Shown here one piece after another: positions 8,931 through 16,533 of a DNA stretch of 64,000 bases. A model generated the notes under the pieces. That model was given only the letters and a program-made list of their open reading frames with translations. It did no database searches and had not been told where the DNA came from. Origin of the DNA: JANQRA01 sp035550735 (GTDB lineage: Bacteria; Actinomycetota; Acidimicrobiia; Spongiisociales; ZC4RG35); NCBI GenBank assembly GCA_035550735.1, contig DASZOM010000052.1, positions 1 to 64,000 of the forward strand, given 5' to 3'. A program made the translations under genes and the position numbers. Numbering within the stretch: the stretch's first letter is position 1; every line of letters begins with the position of its first letter.

Positions 8931-8936
8931 GGCTAA
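8924..8936. promoter_or_regulatory. Candidate MarR operator, TTAGC-ATG-GCTAA
   Basis: A perfect 5-bp inverted repeat with a 3-base centre lies across the start codon of the MarR gene. Its arms match the TTAGC/GCTAA half-sites known for SlyA-type MarR regulators. Binding here would block translation initiation or early transcription of the regulator-exporter operon. Confidence 0.6.
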
Positions 8937-9000
8937 GTAATCCTACAGCTCGCGGTCGATGAGCCGGCCTGCCTCGATGTAGAGGCACACCCGGGCAGAC

Positions 9001-9028
9001 CGAGGGCCCGGGCGAACCCGGGCCCTCG
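9001..9028 (-). terminator. Strong hairpin between the 59-residue gene and marR
   Basis: The sequence reads as a perfect 12-bp stem (CGAGGGCCCGGG) closed by a CGAA loop. It lies 26 bp beyond the stop of the small gene at 9055-9234 and upstream of the MarR gene, as expected for a terminator of the former. No T-run follows on either strand, so it may also act as an mRNA-stabilising hairpin. Confidence 0.65.
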
Positions 9029-9054
9029 TGTCCCCACAGAATCTGCTGAGCGCT

Positions 9055-9234
9055 CTAGTCGACGAAGCCCCTCGTCTCCTCACCCTCGGTCTCGGCGAGG
9101 ATGAAGGAGATCTCGGCGAGAAGGGCGTCGGTCGGGCCGTGACTCCCCTGGTAGTCGAGTGTGACGACTACTCCGTCTCCCTGTGCAGAGGGGGTCGAAA
9201 GGGTGAGCCGGCCTTCGTGCTTTGCCTTCTCCAT
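9055..9234 (-). CDS. Small acidic protein, 59 residues, unknown
   Basis: The start at 9234 is chosen because AGGAGG lies exactly 6 bases before the ATG; a longer frame to 9309 lacks such a site. The product begins MEKAKHEGRLTLSTPSAQG and ends in an acidic stretch, SFILAETEGEETRGFVD. It has no signal peptide, Cys or membrane span. It lies between the flavoenzyme gene upstream and a strong hairpin downstream, on the same strand as both the flavoenzyme and the MarR/MFS pair. It could be a small accessory protein or a peptide substrate for the neighbouring oxidase; neither is shown by sequence. Confidence 0.6.
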   Translation of the reverse strand: MEKAKHEGRLTLSTPSAQGDGVVVTLDYQGSHGPTDALLAEISFILAETEGEETRGFVD

Positions 9235-9297
9235 CGAGAACCTCCTATCGCCATATCGGCGGCTTCCCCGGTTTCTTTGAGGCTTTTTGGCGTGAAA

Positions 9298-9309
9298 ATG
9301 ACTAGTCAT
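9298..9309. promoter_or_regulatory. 12-bp perfect palindrome upstream of the small gene
   Basis: ATGACTAGTCAT is a perfect dyad in the gap between the stop of the flavoenzyme gene and the ribosome site of the 59-residue gene. A TTGACG hexamer lies a few bases upstream on the minus strand. It may be an operator; no recognised regulator can be assigned. Confidence 0.35.
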
Positions 9310-9329
9310 GTCGCGTCAAAGAGCGACAG

Positions 9330-10706
9330 TCACTCAGCGGGAGGGATGTTCTGGTTGCGTGCGAACACGTTGTGCGGATCGTATTTCGCCTTGACCGCAC
9401 GCAGTCGATCCCAGATGTCCCCCGGGTAGGCAGCCCGGACCCTCGCCTCGCCCTCCTCGCCGAGGAACCCGACATACCCGGCCTCGTCGTCACCGGTGAG
9501 CTCGTGGTGGAGATCCCGCACCCATGCGTGACGACGGGAACGCTGCGACTCGTCCTCGTAGAACGAAGCGACGTTGACCATGATCGCCCGGTCACGGTGA
9601 CCGTAGGCGGTGGCGTAGTTGGGCACCCGGGAGACCGCACCACCCAGCACTCTGAGCTGCACCACCCGCATCGGGGCATCGGATGCCGCGATCTCTTCCA
9701 GGATCCGGGTGATCGCCCGGTCGTCGATCCGGTCGATGAAACCGGTCAGACCCACGGCGAGGGGCTGGTACTCCTCGTCCTCTTCCATGTAGATCTGCGG
9801 GTAGGGCATCACGTCGAGCATGTCGAACAGGGGCTCGGCGAGACCCCGGAAGCGGTCCATCCAGACTCGTCCCTCGTCGAGGTCCCCGGCCCATGCGATG
9901 AGACCCATCAGGATCGTCGACCCCCAGAGTTGCTCGGGAAGAAATGGCATCGGTGGCGCCGCCATCACGTTCGCCATCGTCGTCAGGTCCTCCGGCGCCT
10001 CATCCGAGAGGGCGAGGAACCCGGAGATGGCCTCCACGGTGGCGGGGAGCACGAGCATGCCTCCGACGATCCGATCCACCGGATGGAGGGCGTAACGAAA
10101 CCGCGTGGCCACCCCGAAGTTGCCACCGCCACCCCGGATCGCCCAGAACAGATCCGGGTGGTTGTCCCCGTCGGCGACGATCACCTCGCCTTGGGCCGTC
10201 ACCAACTCCGCTGCCAGCAGCGAGTCGATGGTCAGCCCGTACTTGCGGGCCAGGAACCCGACACCACCGCCGAGGGTGATCCCTCCGATGCCGACCGAGC
10301 CGGTATCGCCGAAGCCGAGGGCGAGGCCGTGCTCACCGGCCGCGTTGGTCAGCTCCCCGGCGGTGAGCCCGGCGCCCGCCCAGACGGTGCTCGACTCCAG
10401 GTCGATCTCGATCGACTTCAGCGCACAGAGGTCGATGACGATCCCGTCGTCGATTCCGCTGGAGCCGGAGACACTGTGGGCGCCGCTGCGGACGGCGAAC
10501 GGCACACCTAGTTCGATGGCGAAGCGGAGAACGGCGATGACGTCGTCGGTGTCGACCACACGCACCAGCGCCGCCGGGTGGTTGTCCATCCCCCCGTAGA
10601 ACATGCGACGTGCCTGGTCGTACCGGTCGTCCTCCGGGGTGATCACATCACCGGTGACCGTATTGGCCAGGTCATCGATCATGAACGGGGCTCTTGCAGA
10701 AGTCAT
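9330..10706 (-). CDS. Berberine-bridge-enzyme-like FAD oxidoreductase, probably monocovalent
   Basis: The 458-residue protein has the PCMH-type FAD domain with RSGAHSVSGSSGIDDG (about 73-88); its His is the usual 8-alpha-histidyl FAD attachment. The second glycine-rich segment is GIGGITLGGGVGFLARKYG (about 136-154). The C-terminal BBE motif region ends in KYDPHNVFARNQNIPP. In bicovalent relatives a Cys stands four residues before the GxGG segment; here that position is Thr (GDTGSVGIGG), so only the His link is expected, as in 6-hydroxynicotine oxidase-like enzymes. The protein should oxidise alcohols, sugars or amines using oxygen. No signal peptide is seen. The ATG at 10706 has a GAGAGGT ribosome site. 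Confidence 0.9.
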   Translation of the reverse strand: MTSARAPFMIDDLANTVTGDVITPEDDRYDQARRMFYGGMDNHPAALVRVVDTDDVIAVLRFAIELGVPFAVRSGAHSVSGSSGIDDGIVIDLCALKSIEIDLESSTVWAGAGLTAGELTNAAGEHGLALGFGDTGSVGIGGITLGGGVGFLARKYGLTIDSLLAAELVTAQGEVIVADGDNHPDLFWAIRGGGGNFGVATRFRYALHPVDRIVGGMLVLPATVEAISGFLALSDEAPEDLTTMANVMAAPPMPFLPEQLWGSTILMGLIAWAGDLDEGRVWMDRFRGLAEPLFDMLDVMPYPQIYMEEDEEYQPLAVGLTGFIDRIDDRAITRILEEIAASDAPMRVVQLRVLGGAVSRVPNYATAYGHRDRAIMVNVASFYEDESQRSRRHAWVRDLHHELTGDDEAGYVGFLGEEGEARVRAAYPGDIWDRLRAVKAKYDPHNVFARNQNIPPAE

Positions 10707-10781
10707 AGGGCCTACCTCTCTCGGGTCGTCTCTCTCACTAGACGAACAGGGATCCCTCGATTCGACATTCCCCGATGAGTC

Positions 10782-12164
10782 TCAGTCGTCATCGTCGCCA
10801 CCCCGGTCGTTCGCCCGCAGGGAGAGGCCGAGCAGGTCAGCGAGATCCTCGAGGGCGTCCTCGGCACGTCGCCGTTCGCCGCCACGAAGCCCCTCATCCA
10901 GGTCACGTTCGACCTCACGGAGCAGGGCCTCGGCCTGCTCCTGATCACCCGCTCCCGCCAGTCGAATCGCCTCGTCGACCCGCTCCATGATCTCGGCGGC
11001 CTCGGCCTGGCTGAGGTCGTTTCGGGGTGGCTCCAGCAGTACTTCCTCGAGACGGTCCCGGGCCTCCGTCACCTCGTCGGGGATGGTGGTCGTCGTGGTC
11101 GGAGGGGTCGTGGTCGTCGTCGGGGCCACGGTCGTGGTAGTCGTGGGTGGCACGGTGGTGGTCGTCACCGGGACGAGACTGGGTGTGGCGCCCACCGCCG
11201 GGTCGTTCTCACCCGCGGGGCCCTGGGTGACGAGGAGGAAGATCAGCGCGCCGACGAGCAGGGCTGCCATCAGCCAGCGCATGAGCCTCCCGCCAGTGGC
11301 GCGCGAGCTCGGAGGAGCGGATGGGGGCGGGGTCGCGGCGGCGACAACCGGGACATCCATGAGAAGCGTCGCCCCCTCGTCCCCCGTCGCAACCGGGGTG
11401 CTGATCGTCGGTGCTGCCGCACCCAGGGCGGCAGCGAGCCCCGCCGCCGAGGGGCGCTCCGCCGGATCGGGTGAGAGCGCCGGGCCCAGGATTCGGGCCA
11501 GCCGGGCGTCTCTCAGCTCCGGCGGGGCGTCGGGACGCTCGAAACCGCTGAACAGGGGATGACCATTGGACAACTCGGCAACGATCACCGCCAGTGCATA
11601 GACATCGGCAGCGGGAGTGGGAGCCGCCCCGGTCAGCACCTCGGGCGCTGCATAAGACGGGGTGACCACGATCTTCCCGGGGTCGGTGATCATCGAGGTC
11701 ACCCCGGGGTTCAACGCGATGCCGAAGTCGGTGAGCAGCGGCCCACGCTCGGAGACGATGACATTCGCCGGCTTCACGTCGCGATGGACGATCCCCACTG
11801 CATGTATGGCGGCCAACGCCTCGGCGAGCCGGGCACCGATCTCGATCGCCTCCGCCTCCCCGAGCTCGGGTGCCACCTGGTCCAGCGTCGGGCCATCCGC
11901 CAGCTCCATCACCAGGAACGGGCCGTCGTCGTCCTGTCCGTAGTCGTAAACGGTGACCACGTTGGGATGGTTCAGCGACGAGGCCGCTCTGGCCTCCCGG
12001 TCCATCCGGCGTCGCACCGAATCGTCCGAAGTTGCCCCGGGATGTGGCCGCTTCAGAGCGACGAACCGATCGAGACGGGTGTCCCGGGCGCGCCAAACCG
12101 TCGCCATGCCACCGGAGGCGATGATGTCGAGCAGCTGATATCGATCGTCGATGAGCCCGGTCAC
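10782..12164 (-). CDS. Membrane-anchored Ser/Thr protein kinase without PASTA domains
   Basis: The 460-residue protein has a Hanks-type kinase domain (about 8-270). It shows the glycine loop IIASGGMATVW, VALKRPHP with the catalytic Lys, HRDVKPANV (catalytic loop), LLTDFGIAL and the APE motif SYAAPEVL. A cytoplasmic linker is followed by one membrane span (LMAALLVGALIFLLV, about 303-317). The outside part has a low-complexity Thr/Pro linker (about 340-375) and a charged helical tail with many Glu and Arg (about 378-455). PASTA repeats, typical of PknB, are absent, so the extracellular helical domain would sense something other than muropeptides. The GTG start at 12164 is weakly supported. Confidence 0.92.
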   Translation of the reverse strand: MTGLIDDRYQLLDIIASGGMATVWRARDTRLDRFVALKRPHPGATSDDSVRRRMDREARAASSLNHPNVVTVYDYGQDDDGPFLVMELADGPTLDQVAPELGEAEAIEIGARLAEALAAIHAVGIVHRDVKPANVIVSERGPLLTDFGIALNPGVTSMITDPGKIVVTPSYAAPEVLTGAAPTPAADVYALAVIVAELSNGHPLFSGFERPDAPPELRDARLARILGPALSPDPAERPSAAGLAAALGAAAPTISTPVATGDEGATLLMDVPVVAAATPPPSAPPSSRATGGRLMRWLMAALLVGALIFLLVTQGPAGENDPAVGATPSLVPVTTTTVPPTTTTTVAPTTTTTPPTTTTTIPDEVTEARDRLEEVLLEPPRNDLSQAEAAEIMERVDEAIRLAGAGDQEQAEALLREVERDLDEGLRGGERRRAEDALEDLADLLGLSLRANDRGGDDDD

Positions 12165-12213
12165 CGGCCCCGCTCATACCCATACGCCGCCGCGGCCAAC
12201 CCGTCCCGAGAAG

Positions 12214-12249
12214 AACAGACCCCCGCGTGGGCGGACGCGGGGATCTGTT
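12214..12249 (-). terminator. Hairpin downstream of the GKP-repeat secreted protein gene
   Basis: Two 15-base arms (12214-12228 and 12235-12249) pair with a single mismatch around a GGGCGG loop. The hairpin begins 24 bp after the stop of the gene at 12273-13019 and precedes the kinase gene on the same strand. No long T-run follows. Confidence 0.6.
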
Positions 12250-12272
12250 GGCCTGGGAGCCGGGGTGAAGAT

Positions 12273-13019
12273 CTAATCGCGGGGGCGACCACCTTGACCT
12301 GCCCAAGCAGGCTTGCCCTTGCCGGCGTGGTCGGGTTTGCCGTTACCGGCCCAGGAGGGCTTGCCCCTGCCCGGACCGTCCGAGGACTCCTCATCCCTCG
12401 CAGCGTTCCCATGGAGACAGTCGGCGAGGACGGTTTCGAAGGAGATGAGCCCGGTGTCGCCGTTGGCGAGCTGTTCGGCGTCAGGATCGACGTCGGGCAC
12501 CTGAACCTGCTGGTCGCCCTTGCCCAGATCGGACCGGGCGATGAACCGGTTGACACAACCCCGGCCTACCCCCTCGTAGAAGGCGTTGAAGAGCTTGAGG
12601 AACATGCCATGGTTGATCTGGCCCTGGGGGCCGGCAACCGAACCACCGGCCACGCCACACTCGCCGTCGGCGCCGGTGTACTCGGCCGGCTCGGTCGCCT
12701 CGGTCAGGCCCTCTGCCAGCTCTTCCTGGGGACGGGGATCGAAGGTGACCGTGCTGGCGGAACCGTCGGTGAGGCCGTCGACCAACACGAGGCCGTCGTC
12801 GGAGAGGCTGTAAGTGGCCTCGAGCTCCCCCTTGGGCTCGAGGGAGCAGTCGTACAGTCCGTCATCGGGGCTCGTGCCCCAGACGAACACACCGTTGTCG
12901 CTGTCATAGCCGAAGTTGAAGACCGTGTCTTCCTTCTCATCCTCCTCGGCGGCGGCCGCGACCCCGGATAGGGTCATCAGACCCAGCACCGCAAAGAAGA
13001 TCGTAAACCTGGCTTTCAA
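12273..13019 (-). CDS. Secreted protein with GKP-xxAG C-terminal repeats, unknown
   Basis: The start is a TTG at 13019, chosen because AGGAG lies 6 bases upstream and a signal peptide follows at once (LKARFTIFFAVLGLMTLSG, cleaved near VAAAA-EE). The mature part is acidic, with the pieces DNGVFVWGTSPDDGLYDCS and SYSLSDDGL-like beta strands, and five Cys in the predicted product. The last 40 residues hold degenerate repeats: GRGKPSWAG, GNGKPDHAG, GKGKPAWAG. Such basic Gly-rich tails may bind acidic cell-wall polymers. The body is conserved-looking but not recognised. The gene lies head to head with the NUDIX gene and is followed by a hairpin and the kinase gene. Confidence 0.7.
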   Translation of the reverse strand: MKARFTIFFAVLGLMTLSGVAAAAEEDEKEDTVFNFGYDSDNGVFVWGTSPDDGLYDCSLEPKGELEATYSLSDDGLVLVDGLTDGSASTVTFDPRPQEELAEGLTEATEPAEYTGADGECGVAGGSVAGPQGQINHGMFLKLFNAFYEGVGRGCVNRFIARSDLGKGDQQVQVPDVDPDAEQLANGDTGLISFETVLADCLHGNAARDEESSDGPGRGKPSWAGNGKPDHAGKGKPAWAGQGGRPRD

Positions 13020-13153
13020 TGTCGGCTCCTGTGTTGCTCGGGTCTCCCAGCCTCTCGAGCCACTCACATCCGGGTAAACGCTCCGCCTCGAGGCGGGGAT
13101 ACGGTCTCCGGGCATCACCCGGCGCGAGCGATGGCCCCGCTACGGTCGGCGCC

Positions 13154-13630
13154 ATGTCGTCAGCCCCACCATTCGGGATCGCGGTCACGGTCGATGTCGT
13201 GGTGTTCACCGTCCGCGAGGAGATCTCGATGGTCGTCCTCGTCGAGCGGGGCAACGACCCGTTCCGGGGCCTACTCGCCCTCCCCGGCGGATTCGTCGAC
13301 GAGAGCGAGGATCTCGCCGAGGCGGCGGTGCGAGAGCTCGGCGAGGAGACCGGTCTCCAAGTGGCGGTCGATTCGCTGGTGCAGCTCGGCGCCTACGGGG
13401 CGCCGGGGCGTGATCCGAGAGGGCGGACCGTGTCCGTGGTCTATTGGGCACAGGTGCCGGGTCTCCCCGACCCGATCGGGGGCAGCGACGCCGCCGATTC
13501 CCGCCTGGTGCCCGTCGACGGAGCCCTGAACACCCCCCTCGCCTTCGACCACTCGCTCATCCTCGCCGACGCCGTCGGGGCTTGGCGTGAACGCTTTCCT
13601 AATGCATGGGAGCCCAATAGTGACCCGTAG
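13154..13630 (+). CDS. NUDIX hydrolase
   Basis: The 158-residue protein contains a complete Nudix box: GGFVDES, an intervening E, then the REL-G-EETGL core (about 42-64) that binds Mg and the pyrophosphate. Flanking strands (VTVDVVVFTVR and VSVVYWAQVPG) fit the ADP-ribose pyrophosphatase/NrtR-like group. The substrate is a nucleoside diphosphate linked to another group. The ATG at 13154 is preferred over upstream in-frame codons that would extend into low-complexity sequence. The last residues, ERFPNAWEPNSDP, are encoded by the left arm of a large inverted repeat, which suggests the repeat inserted at, and reshaped, the 3' end. Confidence 0.9.
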   Translation: MSSAPPFGIAVTVDVVVFTVREEISMVVLVERGNDPFRGLLALPGGFVDESEDLAEAAVRELGEETGLQVAVDSLVQLGAYGAPGRDPRGRTVSVVYWAQVPGLPDPIGGSDAADSRLVPVDGALNTPLAFDHSLILADAVGAWRERFPNAWEPNSDP

Positions 13631-13719
13631 GACGTTTCATTGGAGCCAGACGGGGACTTCGGTCCAATGAAACGTCCAAAAGCCCACTATTGGGCCCTGG
13701 AACCTAAGGAAAGCGTCAT
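13589..13719. repeat. Long imperfect inverted repeat (about 56-bp arms)
   Basis: Three blocks pair symmetrically around a centre at 13646-13663. ACGCTTTCC at 13592 pairs with 13709-13717, GCCCAATAGTG at 13613-13623 with 13686-13696, and GGACGTTTCATTGGA at 13631-13645 with 13664-13678. The element is AT-richer than its surroundings and overlaps the last codons of the NUDIX gene. It may be two facing copies of a REP/MITE-like unit, and its RNA would fold into a long hairpin before xseA. Confidence 0.7.
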
Positions 13720-13805
13720 CAGCGCCCCTGCCCGCCTCCCCCAAGGCCCTGTATCGTCGGGGGATCAGCCAGGGACCGTCTGAGACCACACTGACCGTCT
13801 CCGAA

Positions 13806-14996
13806 TTGGTCGGGAGGGTGCGACTCGCGCTGGTTGGTGAGTTCCCCACGCCGATCTGGGTGATCGGGGAGGTCACCGGGCTCCGTCGGACCAGTGGCGG
13901 GGCGGTGTTCTTCCGTCTCGCCGACCCCGACGACGCCGAGGCCTCACTCGACGTGGGGGCCCGGGGGCGGATGATGCTGGAGATCGACCGGGTCCTCGCC
14001 GACTCGGGTCTCGGTGGCCTTCGCGACGGGATCGGGGTCCGGGTGAAGGGGACGGTCGAGCTGGCGAGCCGCAACTCGGCCATCCGTCTCGGTCTGCTCG
14101 CGGTCGACCCCACCTTCACCGTAGGCAAGCTGGCCCTGGAACGGGATGAGCTGATCCGCAGGATGACGGCCGACGGCTCGCTCCATGCCAACCGTGCACT
14201 GCCGGTGCCGCTGGTGCCGCTGCGTCTCGGCCTGGTCACCAGCCGGGGCTCGGCGGCACACGCCGACTTCACCGACCAGCTGCGCCGATCCGGCTATCGC
14301 TTCTCGGTCCACACGGCCCACACCACCGTGCAGGGTGAGAACGCCCCCACCCGGGTGGCGGCCGCCCTCGCCCGGCTGTCTGCCGAGCCCATCGACATGA
14401 TCGCCCTGGTACGAGGGGGCGGCTCCAAGCTCGACCTGTCCATCTTCGACAACGAGACGGTGGCCCGGGCGGTGGCGGGCGCGTCGGTGCCGGTCATCAC
14501 CGGGATCGGTCACGAGGTCGACCGCACCATCGCCGACGAAGCGGCGTCGATCGCCGAGAAGACACCGAGCGCCGCCGGGGAGTGGCTGGTGGCGAGGGTC
14601 AAGGACTTTGCGAGTCGTCTCGACACGGCCCGTCACCTCATACGCCGCGAGGCTCAGGTGGCGCTGCACCGCCACCGAAGCCTGCTGGACACCACCGCAG
14701 GCGGGATCTCGAGCGGGGTCGCGGCGCTTGCCCGTCAACGTGACCACCTGGGCTCACTGCGCTCCGAGATCGCCGGCTCGGCGCGCAGGGCTATCACCCG
14801 TCATGGGCAAGTCCTGGAGGGGCTGCGCGATTGGTTCTCGGCGGTCGACCCGGACAGCACTCTGACCAGGGGCTTCGCCATCGTCGCCACCGCGGAGGGA
14901 TCGGTGGTGAAGTCGGTGAGTCAAGTGTCGACCGGCGATCGGCTGTCGATCCGTCTCGCCGACGGTACGGTCCGGGTCGTGGTGGAGGGGACGTGA
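13806..14996 (+). CDS. xseA: Exodeoxyribonuclease VII large subunit
   Basis: The 396-residue protein matches XseA. An N-terminal OB-fold begins with PTPIWVIGEVTGLR. The catalytic core includes GLVTSRGSAAHADF, the RGGGSKLDLSIFDNE segment and ITGIGHEVDRTIADEAAS. A helical region (about 265-350) and a C-terminal strand-rich tail (TRGFAIVATAEGSV) complete it. With XseB it degrades single-stranded DNA to oligonucleotides and takes part in mismatch and recombination repair. The start is uncertain. The TTG at 13806 is the first usual start, but the frame continues upstream (ending TTLTVSELVG), which resembles the family N-terminus, so a non-standard upstream start is possible. It overlaps xseB by 4 bp. 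Confidence 0.93.
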   Translation: MVGRVRLALVGEFPTPIWVIGEVTGLRRTSGGAVFFRLADPDDAEASLDVGARGRMMLEIDRVLADSGLGGLRDGIGVRVKGTVELASRNSAIRLGLLAVDPTFTVGKLALERDELIRRMTADGSLHANRALPVPLVPLRLGLVTSRGSAAHADFTDQLRRSGYRFSVHTAHTTVQGENAPTRVAAALARLSAEPIDMIALVRGGGSKLDLSIFDNETVARAVAGASVPVITGIGHEVDRTIADEAASIAEKTPSAAGEWLVARVKDFASRLDTARHLIRREAQVALHRHRSLLDTTAGGISSGVAALARQRDHLGSLRSEIAGSARRAITRHGQVLEGLRDWFSAVDPDSTLTRGFAIVATAEGSVVKSVSQVSTGDRLSIRLADGTVRVVVEGT

Positions 14997-15196
14997 GCGA
15001 AGACCTCACCTACAGAGAGGCGTTGGAGGAGCTGCGCGTCATCCATGCCCGGCTTCGAGCCGACGAGGTGGACGTCGACAGCCTGCTCGGCGACGTGCAA
15101 CGTGCCTCCGAGCTCCTCGACTTCTGTCAGAAGAGGATCACGGCGGTGGGTCATCAGTTGGAAGAAGTGCTGAAGGACTTCGACGGCCCGGAGTGA
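14993..15196 (+). CDS. xseB: Exodeoxyribonuclease VII small subunit
   Basis: The 67-residue protein is the usual size of XseB and carries the family helices LTYREALEELRVIHARL and LDFCQKRITAVGHQLEEVL. The small subunits coat the helical arms of XseA and regulate its nuclease. The GTG start lies inside the xseA stop (GTGA), so translation is coupled. Confidence 0.92.
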   Translation: MSEDLTYREALEELRVIHARLRADEVDVDSLLGDVQRASELLDFCQKRITAVGHQLEEVLKDFDGPE

Positions 15197-15197
15197 A

Positions 15198-15329
15198 TCA
15201 GAGGCTCGCCCAGTCCAACCCCAGCTTCCACATGACCCTGAAGTAGATGTGGAGGAATCCCCACCCGGCGAGGAAGGCGACCTCTACGGCGAGATAGACC
15301 CAGGAGGCGTTGTCGATCGGTGTGTGCAT
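15198..15329 (-). CDS. Short single-span membrane protein
   Basis: A 43-residue product starting MHTPIDNASWVYLAVEVAFL contains one clear membrane span followed by IYFRVMWKLGLDWASL. A longer in-frame form to 15434 adds low-quality sequence and would overlap the next gene, so the ATG at 15329 is preferred, although its ribosome site is poor. It ends one base from the xseB stop on the opposite strand. No family is recognised. Confidence 0.4.
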   Translation of the reverse strand: MHTPIDNASWVYLAVEVAFLAGWGFLHIYFRVMWKLGLDWASL

Positions 15330-15382
15330 GGTCTCGTGTCCGCCCACCGAATCGGACGAGCGAGGCGAAACCTTGAGCGAAC

Positions 15383-16459
15383 TCAGCGGGTGCGGATCAG
15401 GACCAGACTGTCGGCGCCCGACTCGGCGCCCCACACCTCTCCGGGTCGACCATGGATCTGGCGGACCTCGCCGGGCTGGTGGGGCAACGGCAAGGACGTG
15501 AACGTCTCCGTGGCCGGGTCGAATCGGACGAGCGAATTCGATCCGAAGTCGCTCAGCCAGACGATGTCCTGGTCGTCGACGAACACGGCATACGCCGCCG
15601 GGTCGTCACCGGGGAGGGGGTACGTCGCCCACTCCCCCGTCGCCGGCTCATACCGGCTGACCTGGCCGCTGTTCCACTCGCTGACCCATATCGATCCCTC
15701 CGAGTCGGACCACACGCGACGCGATCCCTGGTCGGGAGTCGGCGGGTCGAGCACGGTGACACCGCCGTCCTCGGCGATCTCCCCCACGTAGGACCCGGCG
15801 AGCGACGCGAAGTACACGACTCCGTCCGGAGTGACAGTGATCCCGTATGGCCCCCGTCCCCGGGGCGCCTCGTAGACCGTCATCTCGCCGGTGGACGGCT
15901 CGTACGATCCGTACACCCCCGCCTGGCCGGTAAACCAGAGAACCCCGTGATCGTCGAACACGGCCGTGTTCAGGTTGACGTCGGCGGAGGTATCGGGAAG
16001 CGGGTGGAGGGTGACCTCCGCGGTGCCCGGATCCACCGAAACCAAGGCGTTGAGCCCGCCATCGGTGATCCAGGGCACGCCGTCGGGGCCGACGATCACC
16101 CCATGTGGGCGTGATCCCGCGCCGAGGGCGATGTGCCTGGTCTCCCCGGAGGCCGGGTCCAACCACCCCAGCTCGCCGGATCCCTGAGCCGTGTACCAGA
16201 CACCACCGTCGGCGGCCGGGGCGACGTCATGGGGATCCGACCCGTCCGGCACCGGGAAGGTCTCGATGGTCAGTGCCGCCGGATCCTGGACGGTGGCATC
16301 GGACGTCGTCGTCGAGGTGGTCCCGGGAAGGAGGGTGGTGGTGCCGGCGACATCCGTCGTGGTGGTGGTCGCCGGGTCTGATCCCGTCGTCGCCACGTCG
16401 TCGTCGCTGGTGGCGCAGGCAGTCAGAACGACGACTAGCAGCAGCGGGGAGATCCGCAT
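15383..16459 (-). CDS. Secreted lipoprotein, virginiamycin B lyase-like beta-propeller
   Basis: The 358-residue protein has a lipobox signal (LLLVVVLTAC, Cys about 15). A Thr-rich linker to about residue 60 precedes a propeller of Vgb-like repeats such as HDVAPAADGGVWYTAQGSG, RPHGVIVGPDGVPWITDGG and PYGITVTPDGVVYFASLAG. True Vgb linearises streptogramin B using a His/Glu active site. Here the repeats are conserved but the catalytic residues cannot be checked with confidence, and most environmental relatives have no shown lyase activity. An extracellular sugar-lactone or sensory propeller is equally possible. It is divergent from the sensor kinase gene at 16534. Confidence 0.8.
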   Translation of the reverse strand: MRISPLLLVVVLTACATSDDDVATTGSDPATTTTTDVAGTTTLLPGTTSTTTSDATVQDPAALTIETFPVPDGSDPHDVAPAADGGVWYTAQGSGELGWLDPASGETRHIALGAGSRPHGVIVGPDGVPWITDGGLNALVSVDPGTAEVTLHPLPDTSADVNLNTAVFDDHGVLWFTGQAGVYGSYEPSTGEMTVYEAPRGRGPYGITVTPDGVVYFASLAGSYVGEIAEDGGVTVLDPPTPDQGSRRVWSDSEGSIWVSEWNSGQVSRYEPATGEWATYPLPGDDPAAYAVFVDDQDIVWLSDFGSNSLVRFDPATETFTSLPLPHQPGEVRQIHGRPGEVWGAESGADSLVLIRTR

Positions 16460-16533
16460 CCGCCCAAGCTAACCCTCGAATCGCGCCTATCCCTCGACGT
16501 TCAGGGAATGCGAGACCTTGCCGATATGAAGAC

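Noticed and set aside
11088..11180. Tandem-looking repeat that could be taken for a repeat array
   Set aside because: It is the Thr/Pro-rich linker of the kinase, a coding low-complexity region also seen in two lipoproteins of the window; there are no unique spacers as in CRISPR.
12165..13153. Plus-strand frame of about 470 codons across this region
   Set aside because: It is the shadow of the kinase and secreted-protein genes and lacks domains.
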